Below, one piece after another: positions 10,400-19,098 of a DNA stretch of 63,604 nucleotides. The translations under genes and the position numbers were made by a program. Position 1 is the first letter of the stretch, and each line of letters begins with the position of its first letter. Where the stretch lies: NCBI GenBank assembly GCA_020248945.1, contig JADCGQ010000044.1, positions 1 to 63,604 on the forward strand, read 5' to 3'. Under the pieces are notes generated by a model, which saw only the letters and a program-made list of their open reading frames with translations, was not told where the DNA came from and searched no databases. Source of the stretch: Rubrivivax sp. (GTDB lineage: Bacteria; Pseudomonadota; Gammaproteobacteria; Burkholderiales; Burkholderiaceae_C).

Positions 10400-12586
10400 A
10401 TGAGTGCATCCGTCAACCGCCGCGAGTTCATCGCCGCCGGCAGCGCCTTTGCCGCCGGCTCGCTGGTGGTGGCCGTGCCGGCTGCCGCGCAAGGCTCAGC
10501 GCCATCCGCCGCGCCGTCCACCCCCGAGATCGGCGCCTGGGTCGTGGTGCAGCCCGACGGCCGCGTCGTCATCCGCATCGCCCGCAGCGAGATGGGCCAG
10601 GGCACGCTCACCGGCCTGGCGCAGCTGGTGGCCGAAGAGCTGCAGTGCGACTGGACGCGCGTGAGCACCGAGTACCCGACGCCGGGCCAGAACCTGGCGC
10701 GCAACCGCGTCTGGGGCAGCTTCAGCACCGGTGGCAGCCGTGGCATCCGCGACAGCCACGAGTACGTGCGCAAGGGCGGCGCCGCCGCGCGGCAGATGCT
10801 GCTGCAGGCCGCGGCCAACGGCTGGGGTGTGCCGGTGGCCGAGTGCCGCGCCGACAAGGGCGTGGTCACGCACGCCGCCAGCCGGCGCCGCGCCACTTAC
10901 GGCCAGCTCACCGAGGCCGCGTCGAAGCTGCCGGTGCCCACCGACGTGGTGCTGAAGGACCCGAAGGACTGGACGATCGCGGGCCAGCGCCTGGCGCGCC
11001 TGGACACGGTCGAAAAGACCAACGGCGCGCAGGTCTACGGTGCCGACCTCAAGCTGCCCGGCCTGCTCAACGCCGCCATCCGTGCCTGCCCGGTGTTCGG
11101 CGGCACGGTGCGCGGCTTCGACGCCGCGGCGGTGCAGAAGATGCCCGGCGTGAAGAAGGTCGTGCGCGTCGGCAACAACGCCGTGGCCGTGGTGGCCGAC
11201 ACCTGGTGGCGCGCCCACAAGGCCGTGCAGGCGCTGCCCATCGACTGGGACCTGGGCGCGCACGCCAACGTGCAGCAGGCCGGCATCGACGCCCTGCTGC
11301 GCGAGGGTCTCGACGCGCCGCAGGCCGTCTCGGGCAACAAGCAGGGCGACGCCGTGGCGGCGCTCGCGGGTGCCGCGCGGCGCATCGAGGCGGTGTACGC
11401 CTACCCGCACCAGAACCACGCCACGATGGAGCCGATGAACGCCACCGCGCGCTGGACACCCGAGCGCTGCGAGGTCTGGACGCCCACGCAGAACGGCGAG
11501 GGCGCGCTCGCCGCCACGGCCGAGGCCGCCGGCCTGCCGCCGGCCCGATGCGAGGTCTACAAGATCCACCTCGGCGGTGGCTTCGGCCGCCGCGGTGCGG
11601 TGCACGACTGGGTGCGCCAGGTGGTGGCCATCGCCAAGGAGCTGCCGGGCACGCCCGTGAAGCTGCTGTGGAGCCGCGAAGAAGACATGACACACGGCCA
11701 GTACCACCCCGTCACGCAGTGCAAGCTGACGGCGGGGCTCGATGCCGAAGGCCGGCTGCAGGCGCTGCACATGCGCATCAGCGGCCAGAGCATCCTGGCG
11801 GGCCTGTTCCCGCAGAACGTGCGCGAGGGCCGCGATCCGGTGGTGTTCCAGGGTCTCAATGCCGGCGGTCCCGAGGCGGCCATCGGCTACACCGTGCCGC
11901 ACCTGCTGGTCGACCACGCGATGCGCAACCCGCATGTGCCGCCGGGCTTCTGGCGCGGCGTGAACCTGAACCAGAACGCGATCTACCTCGAGTGTTTTCT
12001 CGACGAGGTGGCGCACGCCACGAACCGCGACCCGCTGGCGCTGCGCCGCGATCTGATGAAGAGCCACCCCAAGCACCTGGCGGTGCTGGAGGCCGCGTGC
12101 AAGGCCGCCGGCTGGGGCACGCCGGCGCCTGACGTGGCCGGGCAGAAGGTGTTCCGCGGCCTGGCGCAGACCCACGGCTTCGGCGCCTACGTGGCGGCGG
12201 TGGCCGAGGTCAGCGTGGGTGCCGACGGCGCGCTGAAGGTGCACCGCATCGTCGCGGCCACCGACACCGGGCACGTCGTCAACCCGCAGCAGGTGGAGGC
12301 GCAGGTCGAGGGCAGCTTCGTCTACGGCCTGAGCGCGGCGCTGTTCGGCGAGTGCACGGTGAAGGACGGCGCCATCGTGCAGAAGAACTTCGACACCTAC
12401 CCGATGATGACGATGGCGCAGATGCCCAAGGTCGAGACGGTGCTGGTGCCCACGGGCGGCTTCTGGGGCGGCGTCGGCGAGCCCACCATCGCGGTGGCGG
12501 CGCCGGCGGTGCTGAACGCCATCTTCGCCGCCACTGGCAAGCGCATCCGCACGCTGCCGCTGAAGCAGCAGTTGCAGCGGGCCTGA
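10400..12586 (+). CDS. Molybdopterin-binding subunit of a molybdenum hydroxylase (IorB type)
   Basis: The 728-residue catalytic subunit carries a twin-arginine start (NRREFIAAGSAFAAGSLVV, Arg7-Arg8), so the enzyme is expected in the periplasm, with the signal-less small subunit exported alongside. Molybdopterin-family motifs are present: GGGFGRRG at about residue 392 and GGVGEP with the catalytic-type Glu at residue 694. This IorB/aldehyde dehydrogenase form lacks a FAD partner and normally passes electrons to cytochrome c. Ten bases after its stop begins soxX, a c-type cytochrome gene, which makes the Sox cytochromes possible acceptors. Substrate unknown. Confidence 0.92.
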   Translation: MSASVNRREFIAAGSAFAAGSLVVAVPAAAQGSAPSAAPSTPEIGAWVVVQPDGRVVIRIARSEMGQGTLTGLAQLVAEELQCDWTRVSTEYPTPGQNLARNRVWGSFSTGGSRGIRDSHEYVRKGGAAARQMLLQAAANGWGVPVAECRADKGVVTHAASRRRATYGQLTEAASKLPVPTDVVLKDPKDWTIAGQRLARLDTVEKTNGAQVYGADLKLPGLLNAAIRACPVFGGTVRGFDAAAVQKMPGVKKVVRVGNNAVAVVADTWWRAHKAVQALPIDWDLGAHANVQQAGIDALLREGLDAPQAVSGNKQGDAVAALAGAARRIEAVYAYPHQNHATMEPMNATARWTPERCEVWTPTQNGEGALAATAEAAGLPPARCEVYKIHLGGGFGRRGAVHDWVRQVVAIAKELPGTPVKLLWSREEDMTHGQYHPVTQCKLTAGLDAEGRLQALHMRISGQSILAGLFPQNVREGRDPVVFQGLNAGGPEAAIGYTVPHLLVDHAMRNPHVPPGFWRGVNLNQNAIYLECFLDEVAHATNRDPLALRRDLMKSHPKHLAVLEAACKAAGWGTPAPDVAGQKVFRGLAQTHGFGAYVAAVAEVSVGADGALKVHRIVAATDTGHVVNPQQVEAQVEGSFVYGLSAALFGECTVKDGAIVQKNFDTYPMMTMAQMPKVETVLVPTGGFWGGVGEPTIAVAAPAVLNAIFAATGKRIRTLPLKQQLQRA

Positions 12587-12596
12587 GCCGCATGAG

Positions 12597-13049
12597 GTGG
12601 TCTTGATCGCGGCCTGGGCGGTGTCGGCCAGCCTGGCCACCGGCGCGGTGGCCTGGACGGCCGTGGGCGACGGCATCCCCGCGCCGCTGGCCGGCCAGCA
12701 GGGCGACGCCGCCCGCGGCGCGGCCCTGGTGGCCGACCGCGCGAAGAGCCTGTGCCTGCTGTGCCACCAGGCGGCTGTGGTGGGCCCGCACGCACCCGCC
12801 GCGCTGCAGGGCACGCTGTCGACTGATCTGCGCGGCGCCGGCACGCGCTGGAGCGCCGCGCAGCTGCGCCTGCGTGTGGCCGACAGCCGCCGGCTCAACC
12901 CCGCCAGCCTGATGCCGACGCTGCACGCGGCCGCGCCATCGGCCGCCGACGAGGCCGAGGCGCGCGTGGGCGCGGCCTGGCGCGGGCAGCGGGTGCTCTC
13001 AGCCCAGGAGCTGGAGGACATCGTGGCCTGGCTGGAGACGCAGCGGTGA
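12597..13049 (+). CDS. soxX: Sulfur-oxidation c-type cytochrome SoxX
   Basis: SoxX is the monoheme partner of SoxA; the SoxAX complex attaches thiosulfate to the carrier cysteine of SoxY in the periplasm. The protein has an N-terminal hydrophobic export segment, one heme site CLLCH (Cys53, Cys56, His57) and a distal Met in NPASLMPTL (Met106). The reading frame opens with GTG; a TTG six bases further in has GAGG at a good distance and may be the true start. It lies ten bases after the molybdenum hydroxylase gene and overlaps soxY by four bases. Confidence 0.85.
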   Translation: MVLIAAWAVSASLATGAVAWTAVGDGIPAPLAGQQGDAARGAALVADRAKSLCLLCHQAAVVGPHAPAALQGTLSTDLRGAGTRWSAAQLRLRVADSRRLNPASLMPTLHAAAPSAADEAEARVGAAWRGQRVLSAQELEDIVAWLETQR

Positions 13050-13486
13050 TCCGCCGGCGCGAGCTGGCCGGTGCCGCCGTGGTGGTGCTGGTGCTGCCGG
13101 CGGCGCGTGCCACGCCGGCGCTCGACGCCGCGCTGGCTGCCGCGCTGGCCAGCTTCTGCGCCGGTGCCCCGTTGCGCGAAGGCCGCGTCACGCTCGACAT
13201 CGCCCCGCTGGTGGAAAACGGCAACACGGTGCCGGTGACGGTGGCCGTGCCCGATGCCGGGCCGGCGCAGGTGCGCCGTCTGGCCCTCTTCACCCAGCGC
13301 AACCCGCAGCCCGAGGTGGCGGTGTTCACGCTCGGCCCGCTGGCCGGCCGCGCGGCCGTGGCCACGCGCATGCGGCTGGCCACCTCGCAGCCGGTGGTGG
13401 CGGTGGCCGAGCTGGCCGACGGCACGTGCTGGCAGCAGCGCGTGCAGGTGGTGGTGACGCTGGCCGCCTGCGTCGAGGGGGCGTGA
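13046..13486 (+). CDS. soxY: Sulfur-carrier protein SoxY with atypical C-terminus
   Basis: SoxY carries sulfur intermediates on a C-terminal cysteine while bound to SoxZ. This 146-residue protein has an RR-containing export signal (MIRRRELAGAAVVVLVLP) and the immunoglobulin-like body (PLVENGNTVPVTVAVPD, FTQRNPQPEVAVFTLG). The family ends in a flexible GGCGG arm; here the end is LAACVEGA. The Cys is kept at residue 142, but the flanking glycines are lost and the tail is two residues longer. GTG start overlapping the soxX stop. Either a divergent functional carrier or one adapted to another role. Confidence 0.85.
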   Translation: MIRRRELAGAAVVVLVLPAARATPALDAALAAALASFCAGAPLREGRVTLDIAPLVENGNTVPVTVAVPDAGPAQVRRLALFTQRNPQPEVAVFTLGPLAGRAAVATRMRLATSQPVVAVAELADGTCWQQRVQVVVTLAACVEGA

Positions 13487-13493
13487 CCCGCTC

Positions 13494-13817
13494 ATGAGCC
13501 TGCGCGCCCTGCTCAACGCCCCCAGCCGCGTGCGCCGTGGCGAGGTGGTGGAGGTGCGCGCGCTGCTGCAGCACGCCATGGAAACCGGCTACCGCCGCGG
13601 CAGCGACGGCGAGCTGATGCCGCGCGACCTGGTGCGCCGCCTCGAGGCGCGCTTCGACGGCGAGCCGGTGTTCAGCGCCGAGCTGCACGCCGCCATCGCC
13701 GCCAACCCCTACGTCGCGTTCTGGCTGCGCGTGCCGGCCACTGGGGTGCTGACGGTCGACTGGCAGGGCGACCGGGGCTTAAGCCACCGCGAAAGCCTGC
13801 GCATCGAGGCCACCTGA
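13494..13817 (+). CDS. soxZ: Sulfur-carrier partner SoxZ
   Basis: SoxZ forms the heterodimer with SoxY that carries sulfur intermediates through the Sox cycle. The 107-residue protein has the family pattern: VRRGEVVEVRALLQHAMETG at the start, MPRDLVRRLEARFDG in the middle, and NPYVAFWLRVPATGVLTVDW at the end. It has no signal peptide of its own, as usual, since it is exported with SoxY. It lies seven bases after soxY and its stop overlaps the soxA start by one base. Confidence 0.9.
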   Translation: MSLRALLNAPSRVRRGEVVEVRALLQHAMETGYRRGSDGELMPRDLVRRLEARFDGEPVFSAELHAAIAANPYVAFWLRVPATGVLTVDWQGDRGLSHRESLRIEAT

Positions 13818-14581
13818 TGCGCTTGCTGCGTGGCTTGCGGGTCTGGCTGTCGATGGGGGCCCTCGGCGTGGCGTCGGCGGCCCAGGCGGCGCCGCCTGCA
13901 ACACCCGATCCGCGCCGCCCCGGCAGCGACTTCATGAGCCCGGCCACCCAGGCCATGCAGCGCGACGACAGCGCCAACCCGGCCTTCCTGTGGGTGGCCG
14001 ACGGGCGCCGCCGTTTCGACGACGCCTGCGCGCGGTGCCACGAGGCCGCCAGCCTGCGCGGCGTGGCGGCGCGCTACCCGGCCTGGGACGAGCGCCTGGC
14101 GCGCCCGCTCACGCTGGCCGGCCGCATCCGCCAGTGCCAGCAGCGCCATGTGCGCGGCCCCGAGCTGCCTTTCGAAGGCGAGGCGCTGCTCGGCCTGGAG
14201 GCCTTTGTCGCGCTGGCCTCGCGTGGCCAGCCGATCGCGCCGCCGGCCGACCCGCGGCTCGATACCGCGCGTGCGCTCGGCGCGCGGCTGTACGCACAGC
14301 CCTTCGGCCAGCTGCGCATGTCGTGCGGGCAGTGCCACGACGCGCAGGCCGGCCGCCGGCTGGGCGGCAGCGTCATTCCGCAGGGTCACCCGACGGGCTA
14401 CCCGACGTACCGGCTCGAATGGCAGGCGCTGGGCTCGCTGGAGCGGCGGCTGCGCCACTGCATGAGCGGCGTTCGCGCCCAGCCCTTCGACTTCGGCAGC
14501 GCCGAGCTCGTGGCGCTGCAACTGCACCTGGCCCAGCGCGCCGCCGGCATGGCCGTCGACAGCCCCGCGGTGCGGCCATGA
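13817..14581 (+). CDS. soxA: Diheme sulfur-oxidation cytochrome SoxA
   Basis: SoxA is the catalytic subunit of the SoxAX cytochrome that links thiosulfate to SoxY. The 254-residue protein has a signal peptide and two heme sites, CARCH (71-75) and CGQCH (170-174), so it is the diheme type. The active-site cysteine ligand is in HCMSGVRAQPF (Cys215), the family signature. It ends the sox run: no soxB, soxC or soxD follows. The stop overlaps the DUF1415 gene by four bases. Confidence 0.92.
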   Translation: MRLLRGLRVWLSMGALGVASAAQAAPPATPDPRRPGSDFMSPATQAMQRDDSANPAFLWVADGRRRFDDACARCHEAASLRGVAARYPAWDERLARPLTLAGRIRQCQQRHVRGPELPFEGEALLGLEAFVALASRGQPIAPPADPRLDTARALGARLYAQPFGQLRMSCGQCHDAQAGRRLGGSVIPQGHPTGYPTYRLEWQALGSLERRLRHCMSGVRAQPFDFGSAELVALQLHLAQRAAGMAVDSPAVRP

Positions 14582-15132
14582 AGCCCACCCACACGCCCGC
14601 CAGCCCGGCACTGCAGCTCACGCAGCGCTGGCTCGAGCGCGCCGTGATCGGCCTCAATCTGTGCCCGTTCGCGAAGGCGGTGCACACGAAGGGGCAGATC
14701 CGCTGGGTCGAGTGCGCGGCTGCCTCGCCGATGGACGTGCTGCAGCTGCTGGCGCAGGAGCTTCAGTACCTGGCCGCGGCCGATGCGGCGCAAGTCGACA
14801 CCACGCTGATCGTGGCGCCGCAGCTGCTGCCGCGCTTTGCCGACTTCAACGATTTTCTCGGCGTGGCCGACGACGCCCTGGCCGAGCTGCAGCTCGACGG
14901 CACGCTGCAGATCGCTGCCTTCCACCCGCAGTGGGTGTTCGCCGGCACGGCCGAGGGCGACATCGGCAACCACACCAACCGCGCGCCGTACCCCACGCTG
15001 CACCTGCTGCGCGAGGCCAGCGTGGCGCGCGCCGTGGCCGCCTACCCCGATGCCGAGGCCATCTACGGCCGCAACATCCAGACGCTGCAGCGGCTGGGCC
15101 TGGCGGGCTGGCGCGCTTTGCTCAAGAGCTGA
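14578..15132 (+). CDS. DUF1415 family protein
   Basis: A 184-residue cytosolic protein of unknown function. The family signature near the N-terminus, AVIGLNLCPFAKAV with Cys29, is clear, as is HPQWVFAGTAEGDIGNHTNRAPYP in the middle, described here only by its position near residues 120-143. It is translationally coupled to soxA (ATGA overlap), although DUF1415 proteins are widespread in proteobacteria without sox genes, so the link may be incidental. It ends next to the convergent argO gene. Confidence 0.88.
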   Translation: MKPTHTPASPALQLTQRWLERAVIGLNLCPFAKAVHTKGQIRWVECAAASPMDVLQLLAQELQYLAAADAAQVDTTLIVAPQLLPRFADFNDFLGVADDALAELQLDGTLQIAAFHPQWVFAGTAEGDIGNHTNRAPYPTLHLLREASVARAVAAYPDAEAIYGRNIQTLQRLGLAGWRALLKS

Positions 15133-15759
15133 TCAAGGATTGAGCGACACCACCAGCCGCTGCACCAGCAGCGCCGCGATGCCGAGCATCGTCAGGCCGA
15201 TCAGCGCATCGAGCACCTGCCAGGCGCGCGGCTTGGCGAACACCGGCGCCAAGAGCCGCGCGCCGAATCCCAACGACGTGAACCACACCAGGCTGGCCGA
15301 TGCCGCACCGGCGCCGAACCACCAGCGCGCCTCGCCCATCTGCGCGCCGACGCTGCCCACCAGCAGCACGGTGTCGAGGTAGACGTGCGGGTTCAGCAGC
15401 GTGAAGGCGGCGGTCTGCGCCAGCGCCGCGGCCAGGGTCAGCGGCGCCGCGCCCTCGGCCGCCGCCAGCGTGCCACCGCGTCGTGCCCGCATCAGCGCGC
15501 GCAGGCCGTACACGGCCAGGAACAGCGCGCCCCCGGCCGTGAGCGCCGCCGCCAGCATCGGCCGGTGGCCCAGCACCTGCGCCAGGCCGGCGATGCCGCC
15601 CAGCATCAGCAGCGCATCGGCGATGGCGCAGAAGGCGACGATGGCGCCGACGTGCTCGCGCCGCAGCCCCTGGCGCAGCACGAAGGCGTTCTGCGCGCCG
15701 ATGGCGACGATGAGCGTGAGGCCGAGCACGAAGCCGGTGGCGAAGCTGCTGGAGGTCAT
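15133..15759 (-). CDS. argO: Amino-acid exporter of the LysE/ArgO family
   Basis: An inner-membrane exporter of basic amino acids, 208 residues with about six hydrophobic segments. The N-terminus contains GAQNAFVLRQGLRREH, the LysE/ArgO signature, and LLNPHVYLDTVLLVGSVG near residue 125 is the second conserved region. It is divergent from the ArgP-type LysR gene 94 bases away, the arrangement in which ArgP activates argO when arginine or lysine is in excess. It is convergent with the DUF1415 gene with no gap. Confidence 0.9.
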   Translation of the reverse strand: MTSSSFATGFVLGLTLIVAIGAQNAFVLRQGLRREHVGAIVAFCAIADALLMLGGIAGLAQVLGHRPMLAAALTAGGALFLAVYGLRALMRARRGGTLAAAEGAAPLTLAAALAQTAAFTLLNPHVYLDTVLLVGSVGAQMGEARWWFGAGAASASLVWFTSLGFGARLLAPVFAKPRAWQVLDALIGLTMLGIAALLVQRLVVSLNP

Positions 15760-15853
15760 GGCCGCGATGCTGCCGCGCTGCGCGGGGGCCGCGGCTTAGA
15801 CTTGCTGCCGCCCCCGAAGCCGAATTCACGCCGCCGCCGATGCTCGCCCCCTG

Positions 15854-16801
15854 ATGCTCGACTACTCCCTGGTGGCCGCCGTCGCGGCGGTGGTGCGCGA
15901 AGGCAGCTTCGAACGCGCGGCCGAGGCGCTGCACGTCACGCCCTCGGCGGTGTCGCAGCGCGTGAAGCTGATCGAAGAGCGCCTGGGCCGGCCGCTGGTG
16001 GTGCGCGGCCAGCCCTGCCGCGCCACCGCGGCGGGCGAAGCCCTGTGCCGCCACGCCGAGCGCCTGGCGCTGATGGAACACGAACTGGCCGCCGCCGTGC
16101 CGGGCCTGTCGGCACTGGGCGCCCCTGATGCCGGCACGCCGCCCACGCTGGCATTGGCCGTCAACGCCGACAGCCTGGCCACCTGGTTCGTGGCCGCCGT
16201 GGCCGAGGTGGCGGGCCAGCACGGCTGGCTGTTCGACCTGCGCATCGAAGACCAGGACCACACCGCCGAGCAGTTGGCCCGCGGCGAGGTGCTGGCCGCC
16301 GTCACGGCGCTGGCTGCGCCGCTGCGCGGCTGCCGCAGCCTGCCGCTGGGCGCGCTGCGCTACCGCGCCACTGCCAGCCCGGCCTTCATCCAGCGGCACT
16401 TTGCGGCGGGCGTGGACGCAACGGCGCTGGCCCGCGCGCCCTGCCTCGTCTTCAACCGCCAAGACCGGCTGCAGGACCGCTGGATGACTCAGCAGCTCGG
16501 CGGCGCCGTCGTGGCGCCGCCGCGCCACTGGCTGCCTTCGACCCAGGGCTTCATCGACGCGGCGCGCGCGGGCCTGGGCTGGGGGCTCAACCCGGAGTCG
16601 CTGGTGCGGGCCGGGCTCGAGGCCGGCACGCTGCAGGAGCTGGCACCCGGCGCCGTGCTCGACGTGCCGCTGCACTGGCAACAATGGCGCGCCGCCGAAG
16701 CGCAGCTGTCGCCGCTGACGCAGGCGGTGCGCCGCGCAGCGGCTGCCGTGCTGCAGCCCGCACCGGCCGCCGGAACCTCCAACCTGAAGGACAACGCATG
16801 A
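15854..16801 (+). CDS. argP: ArgP-type LysR regulator
   Basis: A 315-residue LysR-family regulator. The N-terminal part (MLDYSLVAAVAAVVREGSFE, then HVTPSAVSQRVKLIEERLG) is characteristic of ArgP/IciA, which senses lysine and arginine and drives the exporter gene. The divergent neighbour is argO, which supports this role. Its stop overlaps the start of the ketopantoate-reductase-like gene by four bases. Confidence 0.9.
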   Translation: MLDYSLVAAVAAVVREGSFERAAEALHVTPSAVSQRVKLIEERLGRPLVVRGQPCRATAAGEALCRHAERLALMEHELAAAVPGLSALGAPDAGTPPTLALAVNADSLATWFVAAVAEVAGQHGWLFDLRIEDQDHTAEQLARGEVLAAVTALAAPLRGCRSLPLGALRYRATASPAFIQRHFAAGVDATALARAPCLVFNRQDRLQDRWMTQQLGGAVVAPPRHWLPSTQGFIDAARAGLGWGLNPESLVRAGLEAGTLQELAPGAVLDVPLHWQQWRAAEAQLSPLTQAVRRAAAAVLQPAPAAGTSNLKDNA

Positions 16802-17808
16802 CGACGACCCGGGTGTGTGTCGTGGGCCTGGGCGCCATCGGCGGTCTGCTCGCGGCCTGGCTGGGCCGGCTGCCGCCCGGCCGCGTGCGCCTGAGCGCGC
16901 TGGTGCGCGGCGACACGCTGGCCGCCGTGCGCGAGCACGGCCTGCGGCTCGACGACGCCGCCGGCAGCCACCGCGTCGAGCTGCACGCGGCCGACACGGC
17001 CGCGGTGCTGGGGCCGCAAGACCTCGTCATCGTGGCCGTGAAGGGCCCCGCGCTGCCGGCCGTGGCCGATGCCGTGGCGGCGCTCAGCCACGAGGGCACC
17101 ACGGTGCTGGGCGCGATGAACGGCGTGCCCTGGTGGTTCTTCGACGGCCTGCCGGCCGGTGCCGCCACTGACACGCGCGGCTGGCTGCTCGACAGCGTCG
17201 ACCCCGGCGGCCGCCTGCGCCAGCGCATGCCACCGGCGCGCGTGGTGGGCGGCGTGGTGCACATGGCGGCGTCCACGGCCGGCCCTGCGCACGTGCGCCA
17301 CGCCATGGGCCGGCGGCTGGTGATCGGCGACGCCACCGGCGGTGCCGGCCCGCGCACCGCGGCGCTGGCGGCGCTGCTGGCCGAGGCCGGCGTGGAGGTG
17401 GAAACCTCGGCCTGCATCCAACGCGAGGTGTGGTTCAAGCTCTGGGGCAACGTCACCATGAACCCGGTGTCGGCGCTCACCGGCGCCACGCTCGACCAGA
17501 TCCTGGCCGACGAACTGGTGCGCGGCTTCTGCAGCGGGGTCATGAGCGAGGCCCAGGCCATCGGCGCGGCGCTCGGCCTGCCGATCGAGCAAAGCCCCGA
17601 GCAGCGTCACGCCGTCACGGCCAAGCTGGGCGCCGTGCGCACGAGCATGCTGCAAGACCTGCAGGCCGGCCGCGCGCTCGAGATCGACGCGCTGCTGGCT
17701 TCGGTGCACGAGATCGGCGTGCGCCTGCAGCAGCCGACGCCGATGCTCGACGCGCTGCTGGGCCTGGTGCGCCTGATGGCGCGCGAGCGCGGGCTCTACC
17801 CGCGCTGA
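16798..17808 (+). CDS. 2-dehydropantoate 2-reductase family protein
   Basis: A 336-residue NADPH-dependent reductase of the PanE/ApbA family. The Rossmann loop VVGLGAIGGLLAAWLG is at the N-terminus, and a catalytic-type Lys and Asn are in VWFKLWGNVTMNPVSALTGA near residue 210. The true pantothenate enzyme converts ketopantoate to pantoate; paralogues act on other 2-oxo acids, so panE is not assigned. ATGA overlap with argP suggests cotranscription. It is convergent with the next gene, 19 bases away. Confidence 0.85.
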   Translation: MTTTRVCVVGLGAIGGLLAAWLGRLPPGRVRLSALVRGDTLAAVREHGLRLDDAAGSHRVELHAADTAAVLGPQDLVIVAVKGPALPAVADAVAALSHEGTTVLGAMNGVPWWFFDGLPAGAATDTRGWLLDSVDPGGRLRQRMPPARVVGGVVHMAASTAGPAHVRHAMGRRLVIGDATGGAGPRTAALAALLAEAGVEVETSACIQREVWFKLWGNVTMNPVSALTGATLDQILADELVRGFCSGVMSEAQAIGAALGLPIEQSPEQRHAVTAKLGAVRTSMLQDLQAGRALEIDALLASVHEIGVRLQQPTPMLDALLGLVRLMARERGLYPR

Positions 17809-17827
17809 AGCCCGCCAGCGGCGGCGA

Positions 17828-18289
17828 TCAGAGCTTGACGATGCCGCTGGAGATGGCCAGCGTGGCTTCCTTCAGCTTGTCCTTGGCCAGCGCCTTGCAC
17901 TGGTCGGTGGAGGAATTCACCTGGGCGTCGTAGGCGGTGGCCGTCATCTTGGGCAGCGGGCGCCACATCGGCACGTTCAGCGTGCCGGTCAGCGGCAGCA
18001 GCATCACGCGCGCCGTCACGACGCAGGTGCGCTGGGCGTTCAGGCCGCCTTCGACCTGGCTCAGGAAGGCGAAGTCGCCCGGCTTGTGGATCTTCCACAC
18101 GCGCGCCGGGATGTTGTCGGTGAGCACGGCCTTGGCGGCGGCGGGTTCGATCAGGTTGCTGTTCGAGTGATCGAGCAGGTTGGTCTTCTTGACATCGCGC
18201 GAGTGCGGCACATCGGCCTGGGCCCATGCGGCAGACGCCACGCCGAGCAGCGTGGGAACGAGAATGGACGACAGAACAACTCGCTTCAT
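17828..18289 (-). CDS. Secreted hypothetical protein
   Basis: A 153-residue protein starting MKRVVLSSILVPTLLGVASA with a clear Sec signal peptide and a GAGAGG ribosome site. The mature part is polar, has two cysteines that could form a disulfide, and repeated short hydrophobic strands around RTCVVTARVMLLPLTGTLNV. I do not recognise the family. It stands alone between convergent and same-strand neighbours; no operon partner is evident. Confidence 0.75.
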   Translation of the reverse strand: MKRVVLSSILVPTLLGVASAAWAQADVPHSRDVKKTNLLDHSNSNLIEPAAAKAVLTDNIPARVWKIHKPGDFAFLSQVEGGLNAQRTCVVTARVMLLPLTGTLNVPMWRPLPKMTATAYDAQVNSSTDQCKALAKDKLKEATLAISSGIVKL

Positions 18290-18359
18290 GGTGCCTCTCA
18301 AACGGGTGGGTGCCGCGCGACGGTGGCGCGCGCAGTGGCAGAGTCAGCGCTGAGTGTAA

Positions 18360-19070
18360 TCACGGCGACGCCGGCGGCGTGCCCTCCTGGCCCGCCGTCT
18401 TGTGAGAGAGCCGCATCACGTCGGCCGACAGCCGGCCAGCGATCTGGCGCACCACCTCGAGACCGAAGTCGGGGTTCTGATAGACCAGCTGCCGGAAGGT
18501 GTCTTCGTCGATCGACATCAGCTGGCAGGCCGTGACGCAGCGCGCGCTGCTCGAGCGCCGCCGGTCGGGCGCAAAGAAGGCGATCTCGCCGAACATCTGC
18601 CCGGCCTGCAGCCGGCTGCCCACCTCGGGCAGCTCGACCGTGCCGGTGACGACGAAGTACAGCCGGTCGGCCTCGTCGCCGACGCCGAACACGCGCTGGC
18701 CGGCGCGGTAGCTCTTGGCGCGCATGTAGGGGCGCAGCCAGATCTCGAGCTGCTGCGCGTCGGCCACCGAGGCGTTGACGCGCCGCGTCAGGCGCACCAT
18801 CTGGCCCACGCGCCACAGGTTGGCCGGCAGCAGCACCGCGTGCAGCACCACCATCAGCGGCGCCGGGTGGGCCAGGCCATAGACGATGAAGCCGACGTTG
18901 CTGGCCACCGCCAGCCAGCGCAGCGGGATCATGGTCTTGACGAAGGCGCTGATGATCACCAGCGCGCCGGCCAGCGCGGCCGACACCAGCGCCACCAACT
19001 GCACCGGATCGGCCAGCGAAGCCACCAGCAGCGCGGTCTGCCGCGCGAGCCAGTCCAGGGCGTCGCCCAT
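18360..19070 (-). CDS. Membrane protein with cyclic-nucleotide-binding domain (Popeye-like topology)
   Basis: A 236-residue protein with about three membrane segments in the first 105 residues (VALVSAALAGALVIISAF, WLAVASNVGFIVYGLA, LMVVLHAVLLPANLW), followed by a cNMP-binding domain at about 125-215. The phosphate-binding cassette region reads MFGEIAFFAPDRRRSSSA. There is no helix-turn-helix, so it is not a transcription factor. Three helices plus a cNMP domain is the layout of Popeye-domain proteins. A Crp/Fnr regulator gene lies 28 bases upstream on the same strand. The likely role is membrane cAMP or c-di-nucleotide sensing; ligand and partner are unknown. Confidence 0.82.
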   Translation of the reverse strand: MGDALDWLARQTALLVASLADPVQLVALVSAALAGALVIISAFVKTMIPLRWLAVASNVGFIVYGLAHPAPLMVVLHAVLLPANLWRVGQMVRLTRRVNASVADAQQLEIWLRPYMRAKSYRAGQRVFGVGDEADRLYFVVTGTVELPEVGSRLQAGQMFGEIAFFAPDRRRSSSARCVTACQLMSIDEDTFRQLVYQNPDFGLEVVRQIAGRLSADVMRLSHKTAGQEGTPPASP

Positions 19071-19098
19071 CAGGGTGCTGCCCCGGCGCCGGCCGCGC

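Noticed and set aside
10496..13579. A 1027-codon open frame on the minus strand across iorB and soxXY
   Set aside because: It covers several certain genes, has no recognisable motif and shows the low-complexity composition of an antisense shadow.
12597..15132. A soxB, soxC or soxD gene close to soxXYZA
   Set aside because: Both flanks were read: a molybdenum hydroxylase lies upstream and DUF1415 and argO downstream. The hydroxylase is of the xanthine-dehydrogenase family, not the sulfite-oxidase-type SoxC.
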